Counted from the stretch's first letter, positions 45,494 through 56,097 are shown. The stretch is DNA of 64,000 nucleotides from Flavobacteriia bacterium (GCA_947446925.1 CANFHU010000002.1:62001-126000); one strand, 5' to 3'. The notes: a model not told the origin generated them from the letters alone. Translations and numbers: made by a program.

Positions 45494-45555
45494 ATAAATA
45501 AGCCTAGATTATAAATAGAAATACAAATAAACGGATAAAATCAAAAATTATACTC

Positions 45556-45563
45556 TAAATTTG
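45556..45563 (+). promoter_or_regulatory. -7 box of the acyl-CoA dehydrogenase gene
   Basis: TAAATTTG fits TAnnTTTG and ends 21 nt before the ATG. No -33 element was recognised. Confidence 0.4.
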
Positions 45564-45584
45564 CTTGTATAAAATAATATCAAG

Positions 45585-46724
45585 ATGAATTTTGAATTAA
45601 CAGAAGAGCAAATTGCGGTAAGAGATGCTGCAAGAAATTTTGCACAAAACATTTTAAAACCTGGTGTAATTGAGCGTGATAACAATCAAAAAGTGGCACA
45701 TGAGGAATTAAAACAGTTGGGTGAACTTGGTTTTATGGGGATGATGGTTGATCCTGCTTATGGTGGAGGTGGAATGGATACCATATCCTACGCATTAGCA
45801 ATCGAAGAAATATCTAAAGTGGATGCTTCTGTTTCTGTTTGTTTATCCGTTAATAATTCATTGGTATGTTATGGTTTAGATAAATTCGGTACAGAGGAAC
45901 AAAAACAAAAATATTTAGTTCCATTAGCAACTGGGGAAAAGATTGGTGCATTTTGTTTATCGGAACCTGAAGCTGGTTCTGACGCGACTTCTCAAAGAAC
46001 CACTGCGATAGATATGGGCGATCATTATTTGTTAAATGGCACCAAAAATTGGATTACAAATGGCTCTACAGCATCTATTTATTTAGTAATTGCTCAGACA
46101 GATGTAGCAGCTGGACACAAAGGAATTAATGTGCTTATCGTAGAGCGTGGAATGGAAGGTTTCATTGTTGGTGCCAAAGAAGATAAAATGGGAATCAGAG
46201 GAAGTGACACCCATACTTTGTTGTTTAACGATGTTAAAATCCCAAAAGAAAATAGAATAGGGGAAGATGGTTTTGGATTTAAGTTTGCTATGAAAACATT
46301 ATCTGGTGGACGTATTGGAATTGCAGCGCAAGCTTTAGGGATAGCCGGAGGAGCATATGAACTAGCATTAGCGTATTCGAAAGAACGTAAAGCGTTTGGA
46401 AAAGAAATTTCGCAACACCAAGCAATAGCGTTTAAGTTAGCGGATATGGCTACTGAAATTGAAGCAGCACGTTTACTTGTGATGAAAGCTGCAGATGATA
46501 AAGATACTGGTAAAAATTATGATCAATCTGGAGCAATGGCTAAACTATACGCTTCAAAAGTAGCAATGGAACAAACTACAGAAGCTGTTCAAATACATGG
46601 AGGTTATGGTTTTGTAAAAGAGTATCATGTTGAACGTCTTATGCGTGACGCAAAAATTACGCAAATTTATGAAGGAACTTCAGAAGTTCAAAAAATTGTT
46701 ATTTCAAGAGGGATTTTAGCATAA
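45585..46724 (+). CDS. Acyl-CoA dehydrogenase
   Basis: A 379-residue flavoenzyme of fatty-acid beta-oxidation, most like short- or medium-chain types. Motifs are GAFCLSEPEAGSDA (FAD contact), NGTKNWITNG, and IYEGTSEVQKIVISR at the end, whose Glu is the catalytic base in short-chain enzymes. YALAIEEISKVDASVSV is also typical. It stands alone on the plus strand, with a -7 box before it and a shared terminator after it. Confidence 0.95.
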   Translation: MNFELTEEQIAVRDAARNFAQNILKPGVIERDNNQKVAHEELKQLGELGFMGMMVDPAYGGGGMDTISYALAIEEISKVDASVSVCLSVNNSLVCYGLDKFGTEEQKQKYLVPLATGEKIGAFCLSEPEAGSDATSQRTTAIDMGDHYLLNGTKNWITNGSTASIYLVIAQTDVAAGHKGINVLIVERGMEGFIVGAKEDKMGIRGSDTHTLLFNDVKIPKENRIGEDGFGFKFAMKTLSGGRIGIAAQALGIAGGAYELALAYSKERKAFGKEISQHQAIAFKLADMATEIEAARLLVMKAADDKDTGKNYDQSGAMAKLYASKVAMEQTTEAVQIHGGYGFVKEYHVERLMRDAKITQIYEGTSEVQKIVISRGILA

Positions 46725-46748
46725 TTATATTTCAAAAGTTATACATAC

Positions 46749-46778
46749 AAAAAAGGCGCTTGACAAAGCGCCTTTTTT
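46749..46778. terminator. Bidirectional terminator between acyl-CoA dehydrogenase and murF
   Basis: A 13-bp stem AAAAAAGGCGCTT/AAGCGCCTTTTTT with a GACA loop. It has T runs on both strands and lies between convergent genes, touching the murF stop codon. Confidence 0.93.
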
Positions 46779-48049
46779 TATAAATATTCCACTACATCTT
46801 CTAATCCAATACCTCGTGAGGCTTTTAACAAAATTAAAGTATGTTCTTTTGAATTCGTTTTTAAATATTCTATCAAATCTAATTTAGATTCGAAAAACAT
46901 GCAATTTTCAATTTGATTTTTTTCACTGTAGAACAAATTACCTACAAAATAACAATTTAATTTTTTGGATTTTATTGAATTAATTATCGCTTGGTGTTCC
47001 ATTTTTGAATCCCCACCTAGTTCAAACATGTCCCCTAGAATTAAAAGTTTATTTGGATGTTCCATTTCATTAAAACTCTCAATTGCATTTTTCATACTAC
47101 TTGGATTTGCATTATATGCATCCATAATAAGTGTGTTCTTATTCGTGTGTTGAACTTGTGAACGATTGTTTGTAGGAGAATAAGTTGTAATAGCTTCTGA
47201 TATTTTTTCGTTTTCAACGTGAAAATATTTTCCAATCGAAATTGCAGCCACAAAATTAGTAAAGTTATATTTACCAATCATTTTCGTTTCTAATTCTCCT
47301 GATGAGTATTCTTTACTTTTCCAACGCATGGAAACGAAAGGGGTCATTCTAATAAGTGAGCAAACTAAATTGTCGGAGTAGGGGATGTTTTGCGTCTTAT
47401 TTGGTAAAATGGATTTAAGCACTTCGTCTGAATCATTATAAAAAATAACAGCATTATTATTTTCCGCGTATTTATACATTTCGCCTTTAGTATTAATGAC
47501 ACCAGCATACGAACCAAAACCTTCTAAATGTGCTTTACCAATATTTGTTATTATACAATGTGTTGGTTCGGCTAATTCAACTAATTCTTTTATGTCACCG
47601 GGTTTATTAGCCCCCATTTCTATGATGGCTAAATCATGTTGTTTTGTTATTTGAAGAAGTGTAAGTGGTACTCCAATATGATTATTTAGATTCCCTTTTG
47701 TAGCATGTACTTTGTACTTTTGTTTAAGTACTTGGTATATTAGTTCCTTACTTGTTGTTTTTCCATTACTACCTGTAATACTTATAATTGGTAAATTAAA
47801 TTTTTTACGGTGATAGTTAGCTAATTTTTGTAAGTATTTGAGACAGTTTTCAACGATGTAAACATTTTTGAGATGTTCATTTTTTATACTATCACTGATA
47901 ACATATTTTGCGCCATTTTTTAGTGCAATCTCAGCATAATCATTCCCATTAAAGTTTTCTCCAGTTAAACAGATGAATAAACAATCTTTTTGAATGTTTC
48001 TTGTATCTGTACATATACCAGTTGTATTGTAATATAATTCAAATTCCAT
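46778..48049 (-). CDS. murF: UDP-MurNAc-tripeptide D-alanyl-D-alanine ligase
   Basis: A 423-residue Mur ligase that completes the peptidoglycan precursor. Features are the P-loop ITGSNGKTTSKE (about residues 95-106), the substrate loop ATKGNLNNHIGVPLTLL, the nucleotide-binding NIGKAHLEGFGS and a C-terminal MDAYNANPSSMKNAIE. Its place just beyond gldJ matches an order I recall from other gliding Bacteroidota. Confidence 0.96.
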   Translation of the reverse strand: MEFELYYNTTGICTDTRNIQKDCLFICLTGENFNGNDYAEIALKNGAKYVISDSIKNEHLKNVYIVENCLKYLQKLANYHRKKFNLPIISITGSNGKTTSKELIYQVLKQKYKVHATKGNLNNHIGVPLTLLQITKQHDLAIIEMGANKPGDIKELVELAEPTHCIITNIGKAHLEGFGSYAGVINTKGEMYKYAENNNAVIFYNDSDEVLKSILPNKTQNIPYSDNLVCSLIRMTPFVSMRWKSKEYSSGELETKMIGKYNFTNFVAAISIGKYFHVENEKISEAITTYSPTNNRSQVQHTNKNTLIMDAYNANPSSMKNAIESFNEMEHPNKLLILGDMFELGGDSKMEHQAIINSIKSKKLNCYFVGNLFYSEKNQIENCMFFESKLDLIEYLKTNSKEHTLILLKASRGIGLEDVVEYL

Positions 48050-48065
48050 AATTCTTGCGCATAAA

Positions 48066-48090
48066 AAAACCCACCTGAAAGATGGGTTTT
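48066..48090 (-). terminator. gldJ terminator
   Basis: The arms AAAACCCA and TGGGTTTT form an 8-bp stem with a 9-nt loop region, followed by T on the minus strand, just after the gldJ stop. Confidence 0.85.
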
Positions 48091-48106
48091 AAATATTTAA
48101 TAATTT

Positions 48107-50131
48107 CTATTTACCTTGTTTTCTTGCTTTTGCGTTAGCTTCTTGAGATTGTAAACTCATAGAACTACCTAATCTATCCATGGCACATCTAAATCCTAAA
48201 GTGGATAAAGATTGATCTTCATCTAGGTATCTACGTGTACCGCCACCTAACCAATATGCTCGATCTCTCCAAGAACCACCTTTGAATACGCGTGATTTAT
48301 CAGAAACAAGCGTAGTAGGCCAAGAAACTGTTGTTTTACTTTCTTCTGAGTAACCTTTTTTAATTTCTGTTCCATCTAATGAATATTGTTCATGTTGACT
48401 TTGGTACATTATTAAATTAGGATCACGTGTTGCTTGGTTAATAGCGTTCTTACGATTATTATTGTCGTAGTATATTGAACTTTCAATATCACCATCCATA
48501 TAATCTACGTAATCATCACGTCTGTAGTTTAATCGACCTATATTTTCTTCTTCTGTAACTGTTCTATATTTTAATTTACCAGGTGTATTCATTACATATG
48601 CACCGAATCCATCTCTTAATAACGTAATAACTTCAAAGTCATATTCTTGTTCTGGACCTTTACGCAAACTTTCTCCAAATATTTCTCCAAATATCTTCGT
48701 TTGAATGTGATTAGATGCTTCAATATCATATTTGTCATTTTTCAATTTAATTGCGACATCAATTTCTGCGCTGATTCGTTTTATTAAACCTAATTCAATT
48801 GTATCTTTTTCACTATTGTGAGACAAATACATAGGATCTGGTGCGTAACCACTTTTAACAGGATTTCGAGATTCATTTCTTTTCATTATACCAGTTGGTA
48901 ATGCTGAATCAGAGATGTCATGCATTTTGGCTGCAATACGTTGATAACGTACACGTTCAAATTCATTTAAATACTCTTTCATACCATGTACATCATACAT
49001 GATTTGACCGTTTTTAGCTGCAATTGAACCTTCGTTATTTAATACTTTCGTTGTAAATACGTTTCCTCTGAACGGTCTAAATTCATCAAAATCTTCTGAA
49101 GATAATGGTCGATATACATCCATCACCCATTCTGATACATTACCAGCCATGTTATATAAACCAAAATCATTTGGCCAATAATCATCTACTCTACCGGTAC
49201 AATCATATCCATCATTTAAGTGTCCAGAAACCCCCATGAAGTCTCCCTTACCACGTACAAAGTTTGCTCTAATTACACCTCTGAATTCTTCACCATCATT
49301 TCTAACCCAGTGTCCATCCCAAGGATATATTCTTCGTTCTGTATAGTTTTCTTGACCTGCATCTAAATTACCAATTAAACCATATGAAGCAAATTCCCAT
49401 TCAGCTTCAGTTGGTAGTCGGTAGCGAGGTAGCAAGAATCCATCCTCCATTTTAACTTTTCTTGTTCCTTCTGTATTTGTTGGATTTAAGTCTGGTACAC
49501 TTGCACCTCCTTCGTGTTGTCCGGATAGGTATGCTTCTGTATTAAATGTATTTTCACCTGTAGCTTCTACATTGAAACCATCTAAAATACCTTCTCTTAC
49601 TAAAATAAACTCATTCACACGGTCAGTTCTCCATTTACAATAGTCAGATGCTTGTAGCCAAGATACACCTACTACAGGATAGTCTCTGTATGCAGGATGT
49701 CTTAAATAATAATCGACAAACTTTTCATTGAAACCTAAAGGAGATCTCCAACACAATGTGTCAGGTAATGCATTTTTGTATACCATTGGAAATTCTGCAC
49801 TATATGCTCGGCTAATCCAATATAAATATTCTACCCAATGAAAGTTAGTAACTTCCGTTTGATCCATGTAAAAGGTAGAAACAGAAACACGAGCAGTACG
49901 ATTATTCCAATCGTACATAACATCTTGTTCAGATTTACCCATTGTGAATGTACCTCCTTCAATAAAAACTAATCCAGGACCAGTTTCTTGCTCAAAGTTT
50001 GTCGAACGTTCAAAACCACCGTTTGATGGGTCGTTATAGTCCCAACTCGTTGCGTTAGATGCTTCTCTAGCACATGATTGCATTAAAGCAATGGTTAGAA
50101 TTGAAATAGTAATTAAGTGATATAGTTTCAT
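48107..50131 (-). CDS. gldJ: Gliding motility lipoprotein GldJ
   Basis: A 674-residue lipoprotein with lipobox LMQSC (Cys at about residue 20). It has a FGE/SUMF1-like fold: GLVFIEGGTFTMGKSEQD, FYMDQTEVTNFHW, YRLPTEAEWEFASYG, NMAGNVSEWVMDVYR and, near the end, KGGSWRDRAYWLGGGTRRY with LGFRCAMDR. Catalytic formylglycine-generating residues are not expected. Long insertions between these blocks make it longer than the about 560 residues I recall for Flavobacterium GldJ. It is required with the T9SS for gliding and secretion in relatives. GldK is the alternative, but the neighbours favour GldJ. Confidence 0.9.
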   Translation of the reverse strand: MKLYHLITISILTIALMQSCAREASNATSWDYNDPSNGGFERSTNFEQETGPGLVFIEGGTFTMGKSEQDVMYDWNNRTARVSVSTFYMDQTEVTNFHWVEYLYWISRAYSAEFPMVYKNALPDTLCWRSPLGFNEKFVDYYLRHPAYRDYPVVGVSWLQASDYCKWRTDRVNEFILVREGILDGFNVEATGENTFNTEAYLSGQHEGGASVPDLNPTNTEGTRKVKMEDGFLLPRYRLPTEAEWEFASYGLIGNLDAGQENYTERRIYPWDGHWVRNDGEEFRGVIRANFVRGKGDFMGVSGHLNDGYDCTGRVDDYWPNDFGLYNMAGNVSEWVMDVYRPLSSEDFDEFRPFRGNVFTTKVLNNEGSIAAKNGQIMYDVHGMKEYLNEFERVRYQRIAAKMHDISDSALPTGIMKRNESRNPVKSGYAPDPMYLSHNSEKDTIELGLIKRISAEIDVAIKLKNDKYDIEASNHIQTKIFGEIFGESLRKGPEQEYDFEVITLLRDGFGAYVMNTPGKLKYRTVTEEENIGRLNYRRDDYVDYMDGDIESSIYYDNNNRKNAINQATRDPNLIMYQSQHEQYSLDGTEIKKGYSEESKTTVSWPTTLVSDKSRVFKGGSWRDRAYWLGGGTRRYLDEDQSLSTLGFRCAMDRLGSSMSLQSQEANAKARKQGK

Positions 50132-50163
50132 GATTTCAGGTGTTTAATCATTAATTTATTGTA

Positions 50164-50171
50164 CAAATATA
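50164..50171 (-). promoter_or_regulatory. -7 box of gldJ
   Basis: The minus-strand sequence TATATTTG matches TAnnTTTG and lies 32 nt before the ATG. It lies between gldJ and the upstream porP-like gene and implies separate transcription of gldJ. Confidence 0.45.
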
Positions 50172-50219
50172 TTAGGTTTAACGTAAATTTTGTAAAAAGT
50201 TACATTTCATTTTATTTTT

Positions 50220-51191
50220 TTAGAAAGATGGACAAGATAAACTTCTAAATGCAGTTGGTTTTTCACCACAACTTAAGTTGAACCCCATTGATACTTCTTG
50301 AGATCCATGGGATGTACCATTGTTTAATTTAGATACCGTTATATCATAACTATATCCAATTCGAAAAGATTTAGTTTGTATTCCTAATGAGAGAATAAAA
50401 GCATCTTTGTTTCTGAACCAAGTTCCAAATGTTAAGTTTCCATGTTTAACATATGTTCCTATATTCATTTCCATAAATCCTTGTTGGTATTGGAAGATAA
50501 TATTTGGCATTAAAGATGTTGATTTTGTACCTCTTGCACCTTTTATGAGCGATATTATTGCACCAGCATGAGCTGTAATTCTCATTTTTTGGGGTGAGTT
50601 ACCATTAGTAATCATGGACTCATTCGGTTGGTTAAGGTGATGAATTGCTAAACCTGCATAAAAGTTTTTTGAAAAACCTATCGCACCAATTGAAGCGTTA
50701 AAAAACTGTCTACCTGCGTTTTGTAGGATATCCCCAGTTTTGTAAATAAATCCTTTTCTTGGGTCTATCATGTCTCCAAAAGTTAATCTCGAAACATCTA
50801 AACTTTTTTGGTAATATGCTGCTCTTGCGCCAAAAAGCAGGGTGAATTTTCTATTTACTTTTAAATGATATGAATAAATTAAGCCCAGCATTGAAGTGTT
50901 AATTGTACCTCTACCTTGTTGGTCATATGTAGCTAATAATCCTATTCCACCTTTGATGTTTTTGACATATTTATCGTATGAAGCACTGTAGGTGACATAA
51001 TTCCCAGAAAGATTTGGCCATTCATTTCTGTAGTTCATACTGATTCTTGGACATTTATTAGACCCGGCAAAAGCTGGATTCAAATACAAAGGATTGGCAT
51101 AAAACTGTGTAAATGTCGGGTCTTGTGCATATATCTCTTGCTGGTATGTCACCAAGAAACACAAGATAAATAGGTACTTAATTTTTCTCAT
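50220..51191 (-). CDS. PorP/SprF-family type IX secretion membrane protein
   Basis: A 323-residue outer-membrane beta-barrel of the PorP/SprF family. A signal peptide (LFILCFLVTYQQEIYAQ) is followed by the family signature DPTFTQFYANPLYLNPAFAGS, then repeated amphipathic strands (e.g. SYDKYVKNIKGGIGLLATYD). Members act in T9SS function or in attachment of particular adhesins. It is transcribed away from porU across a 184-nt gap. Confidence 0.92.
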   Translation of the reverse strand: MRKIKYLFILCFLVTYQQEIYAQDPTFTQFYANPLYLNPAFAGSNKCPRISMNYRNEWPNLSGNYVTYSASYDKYVKNIKGGIGLLATYDQQGRGTINTSMLGLIYSYHLKVNRKFTLLFGARAAYYQKSLDVSRLTFGDMIDPRKGFIYKTGDILQNAGRQFFNASIGAIGFSKNFYAGLAIHHLNQPNESMITNGNSPQKMRITAHAGAIISLIKGARGTKSTSLMPNIIFQYQQGFMEMNIGTYVKHGNLTFGTWFRNKDAFILSLGIQTKSFRIGYSYDITVSKLNNGTSHGSQEVSMGFNLSCGEKPTAFRSLSCPSF

Positions 51192-51345
51192 CCAAACTGA
51201 AATTTATGACCAAATATTACATTTTTAATATGTAAATAGTCGACAATAATAGTAATTTTTTTTCTAATAACGAATTCTTAATTGACATATTATACTTTTT
51301 TCATTAAATATCCGTTATACTTTTTAATTTATAAGTTTAGTTGTT

Positions 51346-51353
51346 TAAGTTTG
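51346..51353 (+). promoter_or_regulatory. -7 box of porU
   Basis: TAAGTTTG fits TAnnTTTG and lies 22 nt before the ATG at 51376. No clear -33 TTTG was seen. Confidence 0.4.
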
Positions 51354-51375
51354 TCAGTATATACTATCTATTCAT

Positions 51376-54300
51376 ATGTTTATTCGGATATTTTATTTTT
51401 TTTTGTTTTTATTACTTCCTTACTTTATTTCTAGTCAGGTAGTAATTTCAAAAGATAAAAAATATGTGTCTCAATCCGTGCTTTCTGATAAATCAAGCGA
51501 ATGGTATAAGATTTCTGTTTCAAAAGATGGGTTTTATAAGTTAACATATGAAGATTTGGTTTCCTTTGGAATTTCTGAAAATTTAATTACACCTAATTCA
51601 ATTCATATATATGGGAATGCGGTAGGAATGCTTCCGGAAGACAACAATGTATTTATTCCAGATGATTTGCTTCAAAATGCTGTAACTTATTACGGTATGT
51701 CGGATGGTCAATTTAATCCGGGTGATTACCTTCTTTTTTACGGCTTTGGTCCTAATAGATGGTCTAATTCTAATGGCTTTTTTCAACGAAAATTGAATAT
51801 TTATTCCAGTCAGTCTTATTATTTTATTCGTGTTTCAAATAATATCAATGTTAAAACAGTTACACCCGCACCACCTATTATCAAAACTAGTAATTTGTCA
51901 TCTTCAAATTTTGATTTTTATACAATTCATGAATTGGAGGATACTTCTATTGTCAATGCTGGTCAACGTTGGTACGGTGAACTTTTCGATAACAAATTAG
52001 ATTATTCAATTTCTTTATCTACACCAACCTTACCTACATCTCTAATTTATATTCAATATTCTTTTGCTTCCAATGCACAACAATACGGAAATTATTTGAC
52101 TGTATCATCACATAATTCTTTGTTATCAAAAACATTTTTATCTTCAGTTAACTCAGATTATATAAGGAATCAAGGAAGTTTTAGTTTTAGTTCGTATGAC
52201 GCAAATATTTCTTTTGATTTGAAGTTAAATCGAATTTCACCCTCTACAAAGTTGTTTTTAGATAAGATTGAATTAAATACACGTTGTAGTAATTCGTATA
52301 TTGGAGAGCAGTACTGTTTTAGAGATTTGACAACTGTACAAAAAAATGGTGTGACTAGTTTTTTTATTTCGTCTAATCAATCGATTCTGGTATGGGATGT
52401 AAATGATAAGATATGCCCACGGTCAGTTGAATTGAATTCAGTACTTGGAGGGTATAATTTTATTTATGAGACAGATACACTTATTGAGTTTGCAGTTGCC
52501 GCACCTGCTGATTTTTATAAACCTATTTTTGTAAGTCCTGTTAAACATCAAAATGTACATGGTTTGGATTGGGCTAGTTTTATAATTGTGACCCCTGAAG
52601 ATTTTTTAGAACCTGCTAATCGGTTGGCAGTTATTCATAGAGATTTAGGAGAAAAAGTACATGTAATTACTTTACCCCAGATTTATAATGAATTTTCTTC
52701 GGGTAGTGTTGATCCGACAGCTATTAAGCGTTGTGTAAAGATGTTTTATGATCGTTTTGGCTCAGATACGTCCAAATGTTTACAAAACCTACTCTTGTTT
52801 GGTGATGGTACATTTGATCCGAAAAACAGAATAGCTAACAATAATTATTGGGTACCTACGTATCAGTTTCTTAATTCTGAAGATCATCTTAACGCAATGG
52901 TATCAGATGATTATTACGGTATTTTATCGGATGATGGATCAGTATATTACAAAGATTCTATGCAGATAGGAGTTGGTAGAATGTTGATTTCATCCATAAA
53001 GATTGCAAATGAGCAAATTGAAAAAATTGAACAATATCTCCGCACAGGTTTTGTTTCTGATTCTATCGATTGTTGTGGGGTAAAAACAAATACATCTTTA
53101 GGAGATTGGCGAACAAATATGGTTCAAATTGCAGACGATGAAGAAGATGGTTATTTTGTGAATAATGATGCAGAGCCTCAAAGTCAAGTTGTATTTTTTA
53201 ATCATCCTGAAATAAACATAGATAAGGTGTATTGTGATGCATACAAACAAATTACGATGGCCGGAGGTGAGCGATATCCTGACGTGAATCAAGCGATTGA
53301 TAATGCAATAAATAATGGCGCTTTATTAGTTAATTATATAGGTCATGGAGGAGAGGTTGGTGCTGCTGAAGAGCGAATAATAACTATACCACAAATTAAC
53401 TCATGGAATAATTTCTCTAAGTTGTGTTTATTTGTTTCTTCTACCTGTGAGTTTACCAAATATGATGATCCTAGTCGTGTTTCAGCTGGGGAATGGTTGT
53501 CTTTAAATCCGAATGGTGGCGCGATAGCTTTGATGACTACGACACGCCCTGTTTTTTTTAGTGTTAATACAGCTACAGGTTCAAATTTCTATAAAAATGT
53601 ATTTGAGCGAGATTCAAAAAATCGTCCATTGACTTTTGGTGAGATTTTGCGCCGTACAAAAAATAAGGTGAATTCAGATGTAAACAAACATAGTTTTACG
53701 TTAATTGGTGATCCTGCTTTACGATTGGCTTTACCAAAAATTAAAATAGTAATAGATAGCATAAATGGTTTTTCTACTTCTTTGAAGGTAGATACGATTA
53801 ATGCATTATCGCACGTAACAATAAAAGGGCATGTTGAAAATTATTACGGTGAAAAAGTGAATACGGATGGAGTTTTAAATATTCGCGTATTTGATAAAGA
53901 TAAGCAACTTCATACATTAGGACAGGATGTTAATTCTCCAATAATAACATTCAATAATCAGGAGAATATTTTATTTAAGGGTAGATCTAATGTTACAAAA
54001 GGTGTATTTGAAGTACAGTTTATTACACCAAAAGATATTGATTATTCATTTGGAAAAGGTAAGTTATCCTTGTATTATAATGATAGTATTATGGATGGTG
54101 TTGGTTCTGAAAATAGATTTATTGTAGGAGGTATTAGTAATAAACTTCAAGTTGACACATTAGGACCAAAAATAGTTATGTATGTTAATGACACACATTT
54201 TGTTTCTTCAGGTTTGACAAATGAATCTCCCAAATTGATTGTTCATTTAAGTGATGAAAGTGGAATAAATACGATTGGAAATGGAATCGGTCATGATGTT

Positions 54301-54813
54301 GTTGCTGTTTTGGATGAACAGGTGTCTTCACCGATAGTATTAAATAATTATTATTTATCTGACTTGAATTCCTTTCAAAAGGGGCGAATAGTGTATGATT
54401 TTAAAAATTTGGAGGAAGGTCGACATACGATTAAATTAAAAGTTTGGGATGTCTATAACAATCCTTCGGAGTCATCCATCGATTTTGTTGTTCAAAAAAA
54501 GAAAGATTTAGAATTATCACATGTATTAAATTATCCTAATCCTTTTACAACTTCTACTCAATTTTATTTTGAACATAATCAAATATGTAACCAATTAGAA
54601 GTACAAGTACAGGTACTAACTATTTCAGGTCGTATTGTTAAAACGATACATGATTATGTTGCTTTACAAGGTTTTAGATCTGAAGGGATAACATGGGATG
54701 GGAAAGATGATTTTGGAGATAAATTGGCAAGAGGTGTTTATGTTTATCGCATTCGAGTGAAAAATTCTTTAGGACAAAGTACAGAAAAGTTAGAAAAATT
54801 AGTAATCTTATAA
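51376..54813 (+). CDS. porU: Type IX secretion sortase PorU
   Basis: A 1145-residue gingipain-like C25 cysteine protease of the cell surface that removes sorting domains from T9SS cargo and attaches cargo to surface sugars. A signal peptide covers residues 1-20. The catalytic His is near residue 657 (NYIGHGGEVG) and the Cys near 691 (SSTCEFTKYDD), the spacing expected for C25. The C terminus (last about 90 residues, NYPNPFTTSTQFYFEH and later DFGDKLARGVYVYRIRV) is FlgD-like and of sorting-domain type. porV follows. Confidence 0.95.
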   Translation: MFIRIFYFFLFLLLPYFISSQVVISKDKKYVSQSVLSDKSSEWYKISVSKDGFYKLTYEDLVSFGISENLITPNSIHIYGNAVGMLPEDNNVFIPDDLLQNAVTYYGMSDGQFNPGDYLLFYGFGPNRWSNSNGFFQRKLNIYSSQSYYFIRVSNNINVKTVTPAPPIIKTSNLSSSNFDFYTIHELEDTSIVNAGQRWYGELFDNKLDYSISLSTPTLPTSLIYIQYSFASNAQQYGNYLTVSSHNSLLSKTFLSSVNSDYIRNQGSFSFSSYDANISFDLKLNRISPSTKLFLDKIELNTRCSNSYIGEQYCFRDLTTVQKNGVTSFFISSNQSILVWDVNDKICPRSVELNSVLGGYNFIYETDTLIEFAVAAPADFYKPIFVSPVKHQNVHGLDWASFIIVTPEDFLEPANRLAVIHRDLGEKVHVITLPQIYNEFSSGSVDPTAIKRCVKMFYDRFGSDTSKCLQNLLLFGDGTFDPKNRIANNNYWVPTYQFLNSEDHLNAMVSDDYYGILSDDGSVYYKDSMQIGVGRMLISSIKIANEQIEKIEQYLRTGFVSDSIDCCGVKTNTSLGDWRTNMVQIADDEEDGYFVNNDAEPQSQVVFFNHPEINIDKVYCDAYKQITMAGGERYPDVNQAIDNAINNGALLVNYIGHGGEVGAAEERIITIPQINSWNNFSKLCLFVSSTCEFTKYDDPSRVSAGEWLSLNPNGGAIALMTTTRPVFFSVNTATGSNFYKNVFERDSKNRPLTFGEILRRTKNKVNSDVNKHSFTLIGDPALRLALPKIKIVIDSINGFSTSLKVDTINALSHVTIKGHVENYYGEKVNTDGVLNIRVFDKDKQLHTLGQDVNSPIITFNNQENILFKGRSNVTKGVFEVQFITPKDIDYSFGKGKLSLYYNDSIMDGVGSENRFIVGGISNKLQVDTLGPKIVMYVNDTHFVSSGLTNESPKLIVHLSDESGINTIGNGIGHDVVAVLDEQVSSPIVLNNYYLSDLNSFQKGRIVYDFKNLEEGRHTIKLKVWDVYNNPSESSIDFVVQKKKDLELSHVLNYPNPFTTSTQFYFEHNQICNQLEVQVQVLTISGRIVKTIHDYVALQGFRSEGITWDGKDDFGDKLARGVYVYRIRVKNSLGQSTEKLEKLVIL

Positions 54814-54844
54814 CTTCACACAATAAATCTAATTTATTTACGTT

Positions 54845-54852
54845 TATATTTG
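54845..54852 (+). promoter_or_regulatory. -7 box of porV
   Basis: TATATTTG matches TAnnTTTG, 17 nt before the ATG, within the short gap after porU. It suggests porV has its own promoter as well as readthrough from porU. Confidence 0.45.
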
Positions 54853-54869
54853 CCTATCAAATAAAAATT

Positions 54870-56096
54870 ATGATGAAGAATATTTTTATAGTATGTCTTT
54901 TTTTATTTTCCTTATTCACTTTTGGACAAAAAAAAACGTATACTCAAAATGATTTACAGTTGAATACGATTACTACTTCGATGCCATTTTTAAGTATTAA
55001 TCCTGATGCTCGTTCTGGAGGTTTAGGGGATGCTGGAACAGCATTAAGTCCGAATGCCAATTCTGTTTTTTGGAATACTGCTGGTGTTAGTTTTTCTAAG
55101 AATCAATTTGAAATAGGTGGCTCTGTTACACCTTGGTTGAGACAATTAAGTCATGACATTAATTTATATTATATTTCCGGATATAGAAAGTTTAATGATC
55201 GTAATTCTTTCGTTTTTTCATTACGTCAATTTACATTAGGTGAGATTACTTATACGGATCAAAACGGAGCCGTCTTACGTCCTGATAAACCATCAGAACA
55301 GGAAGTAGTAATTGGTTATGCATTAAAATTGTCTGATAAATTTAGTTTGGGAGTAAATGGAAAATTTGCGTATTCGAATTTGACAGGTGGTATGATAGTT
55401 TCAGGGGCTCAGACCAAGGCAGGAATTGCAGGAGCAGCAGATATTTCGTTTATGTATTTTAATAATAATGTGAATTGGTTTGGGAAAACTGGAGAATGGA
55501 GATTGGGAGCTACTATTAATAATGTTGGGAATAAAATTTCGTATTCAACTACCGCATCAAGTGATTTTTTACCAATGTCATTAAAATTAGGAAGTTCTTA
55601 TTTATCTAAGATGGATGAGTATAATAGTGTTACATTCACTTTGGATTTACAAAAATTATTAGTTCCAACGCCTCCTATTTATTATCAGGGAAATATAATA
55701 GCGGGTAAGAATAACAATGTAGGTGTAATTTCTGGGTTGCTACAATCTTTTGCAGATGCCCCTGGGGTAGTAGTTTATGATGCATCCAATAAACCAGACT
55801 TGGTTGATGGTAGAGCTAAAATAGTAAAAGGTTCACGTTTGAAAGAAGAATTAAGTGAGATTACAATTTCGGGTGGTTTTGAATATAATTACAATAAAGT
55901 GTTTGCTGTTAGAGGTGGGTATTTTTATGAGAGCATTAATAAAGGGGGCAGACAATTTGCTACATTTGGTGCAGGATTAAAATACAATATTATGCAAATT
56001 GATATGTCTTATATTGTACCTGTTACTAGAAATAGTCCGTTAGCAAATACCTTACGTTTTTCATTGTTATTTAATATTTCAACAAAACAAGATTAA
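54870..56096 (+). CDS. porV: Type IX secretion outer-membrane protein PorV
   Basis: A 408-residue beta-barrel (FadL-like) with a signal peptide (NIFIVCLFLFSLFTFGQ). Family segments are PFLSINPDARSGGLGDAGTALSPNANSVFWN and a C-terminal run of amphipathic strands ending RFSLLFNIS. PorV shuttles cargo from the translocon to PorU. It is placed directly after porU and 1 nt before ispF, so the three may share transcripts. Confidence 0.95.
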   Translation: MMKNIFIVCLFLFSLFTFGQKKTYTQNDLQLNTITTSMPFLSINPDARSGGLGDAGTALSPNANSVFWNTAGVSFSKNQFEIGGSVTPWLRQLSHDINLYYISGYRKFNDRNSFVFSLRQFTLGEITYTDQNGAVLRPDKPSEQEVVIGYALKLSDKFSLGVNGKFAYSNLTGGMIVSGAQTKAGIAGAADISFMYFNNNVNWFGKTGEWRLGATINNVGNKISYSTTASSDFLPMSLKLGSSYLSKMDEYNSVTFTLDLQKLLVPTPPIYYQGNIIAGKNNNVGVISGLLQSFADAPGVVVYDASNKPDLVDGRAKIVKGSRLKEELSEITISGGFEYNYNKVFAVRGGYFYESINKGGRQFATFGAGLKYNIMQIDMSYIVPVTRNSPLANTLRFSLLFNISTKQD

Positions 56097-56097
56097 A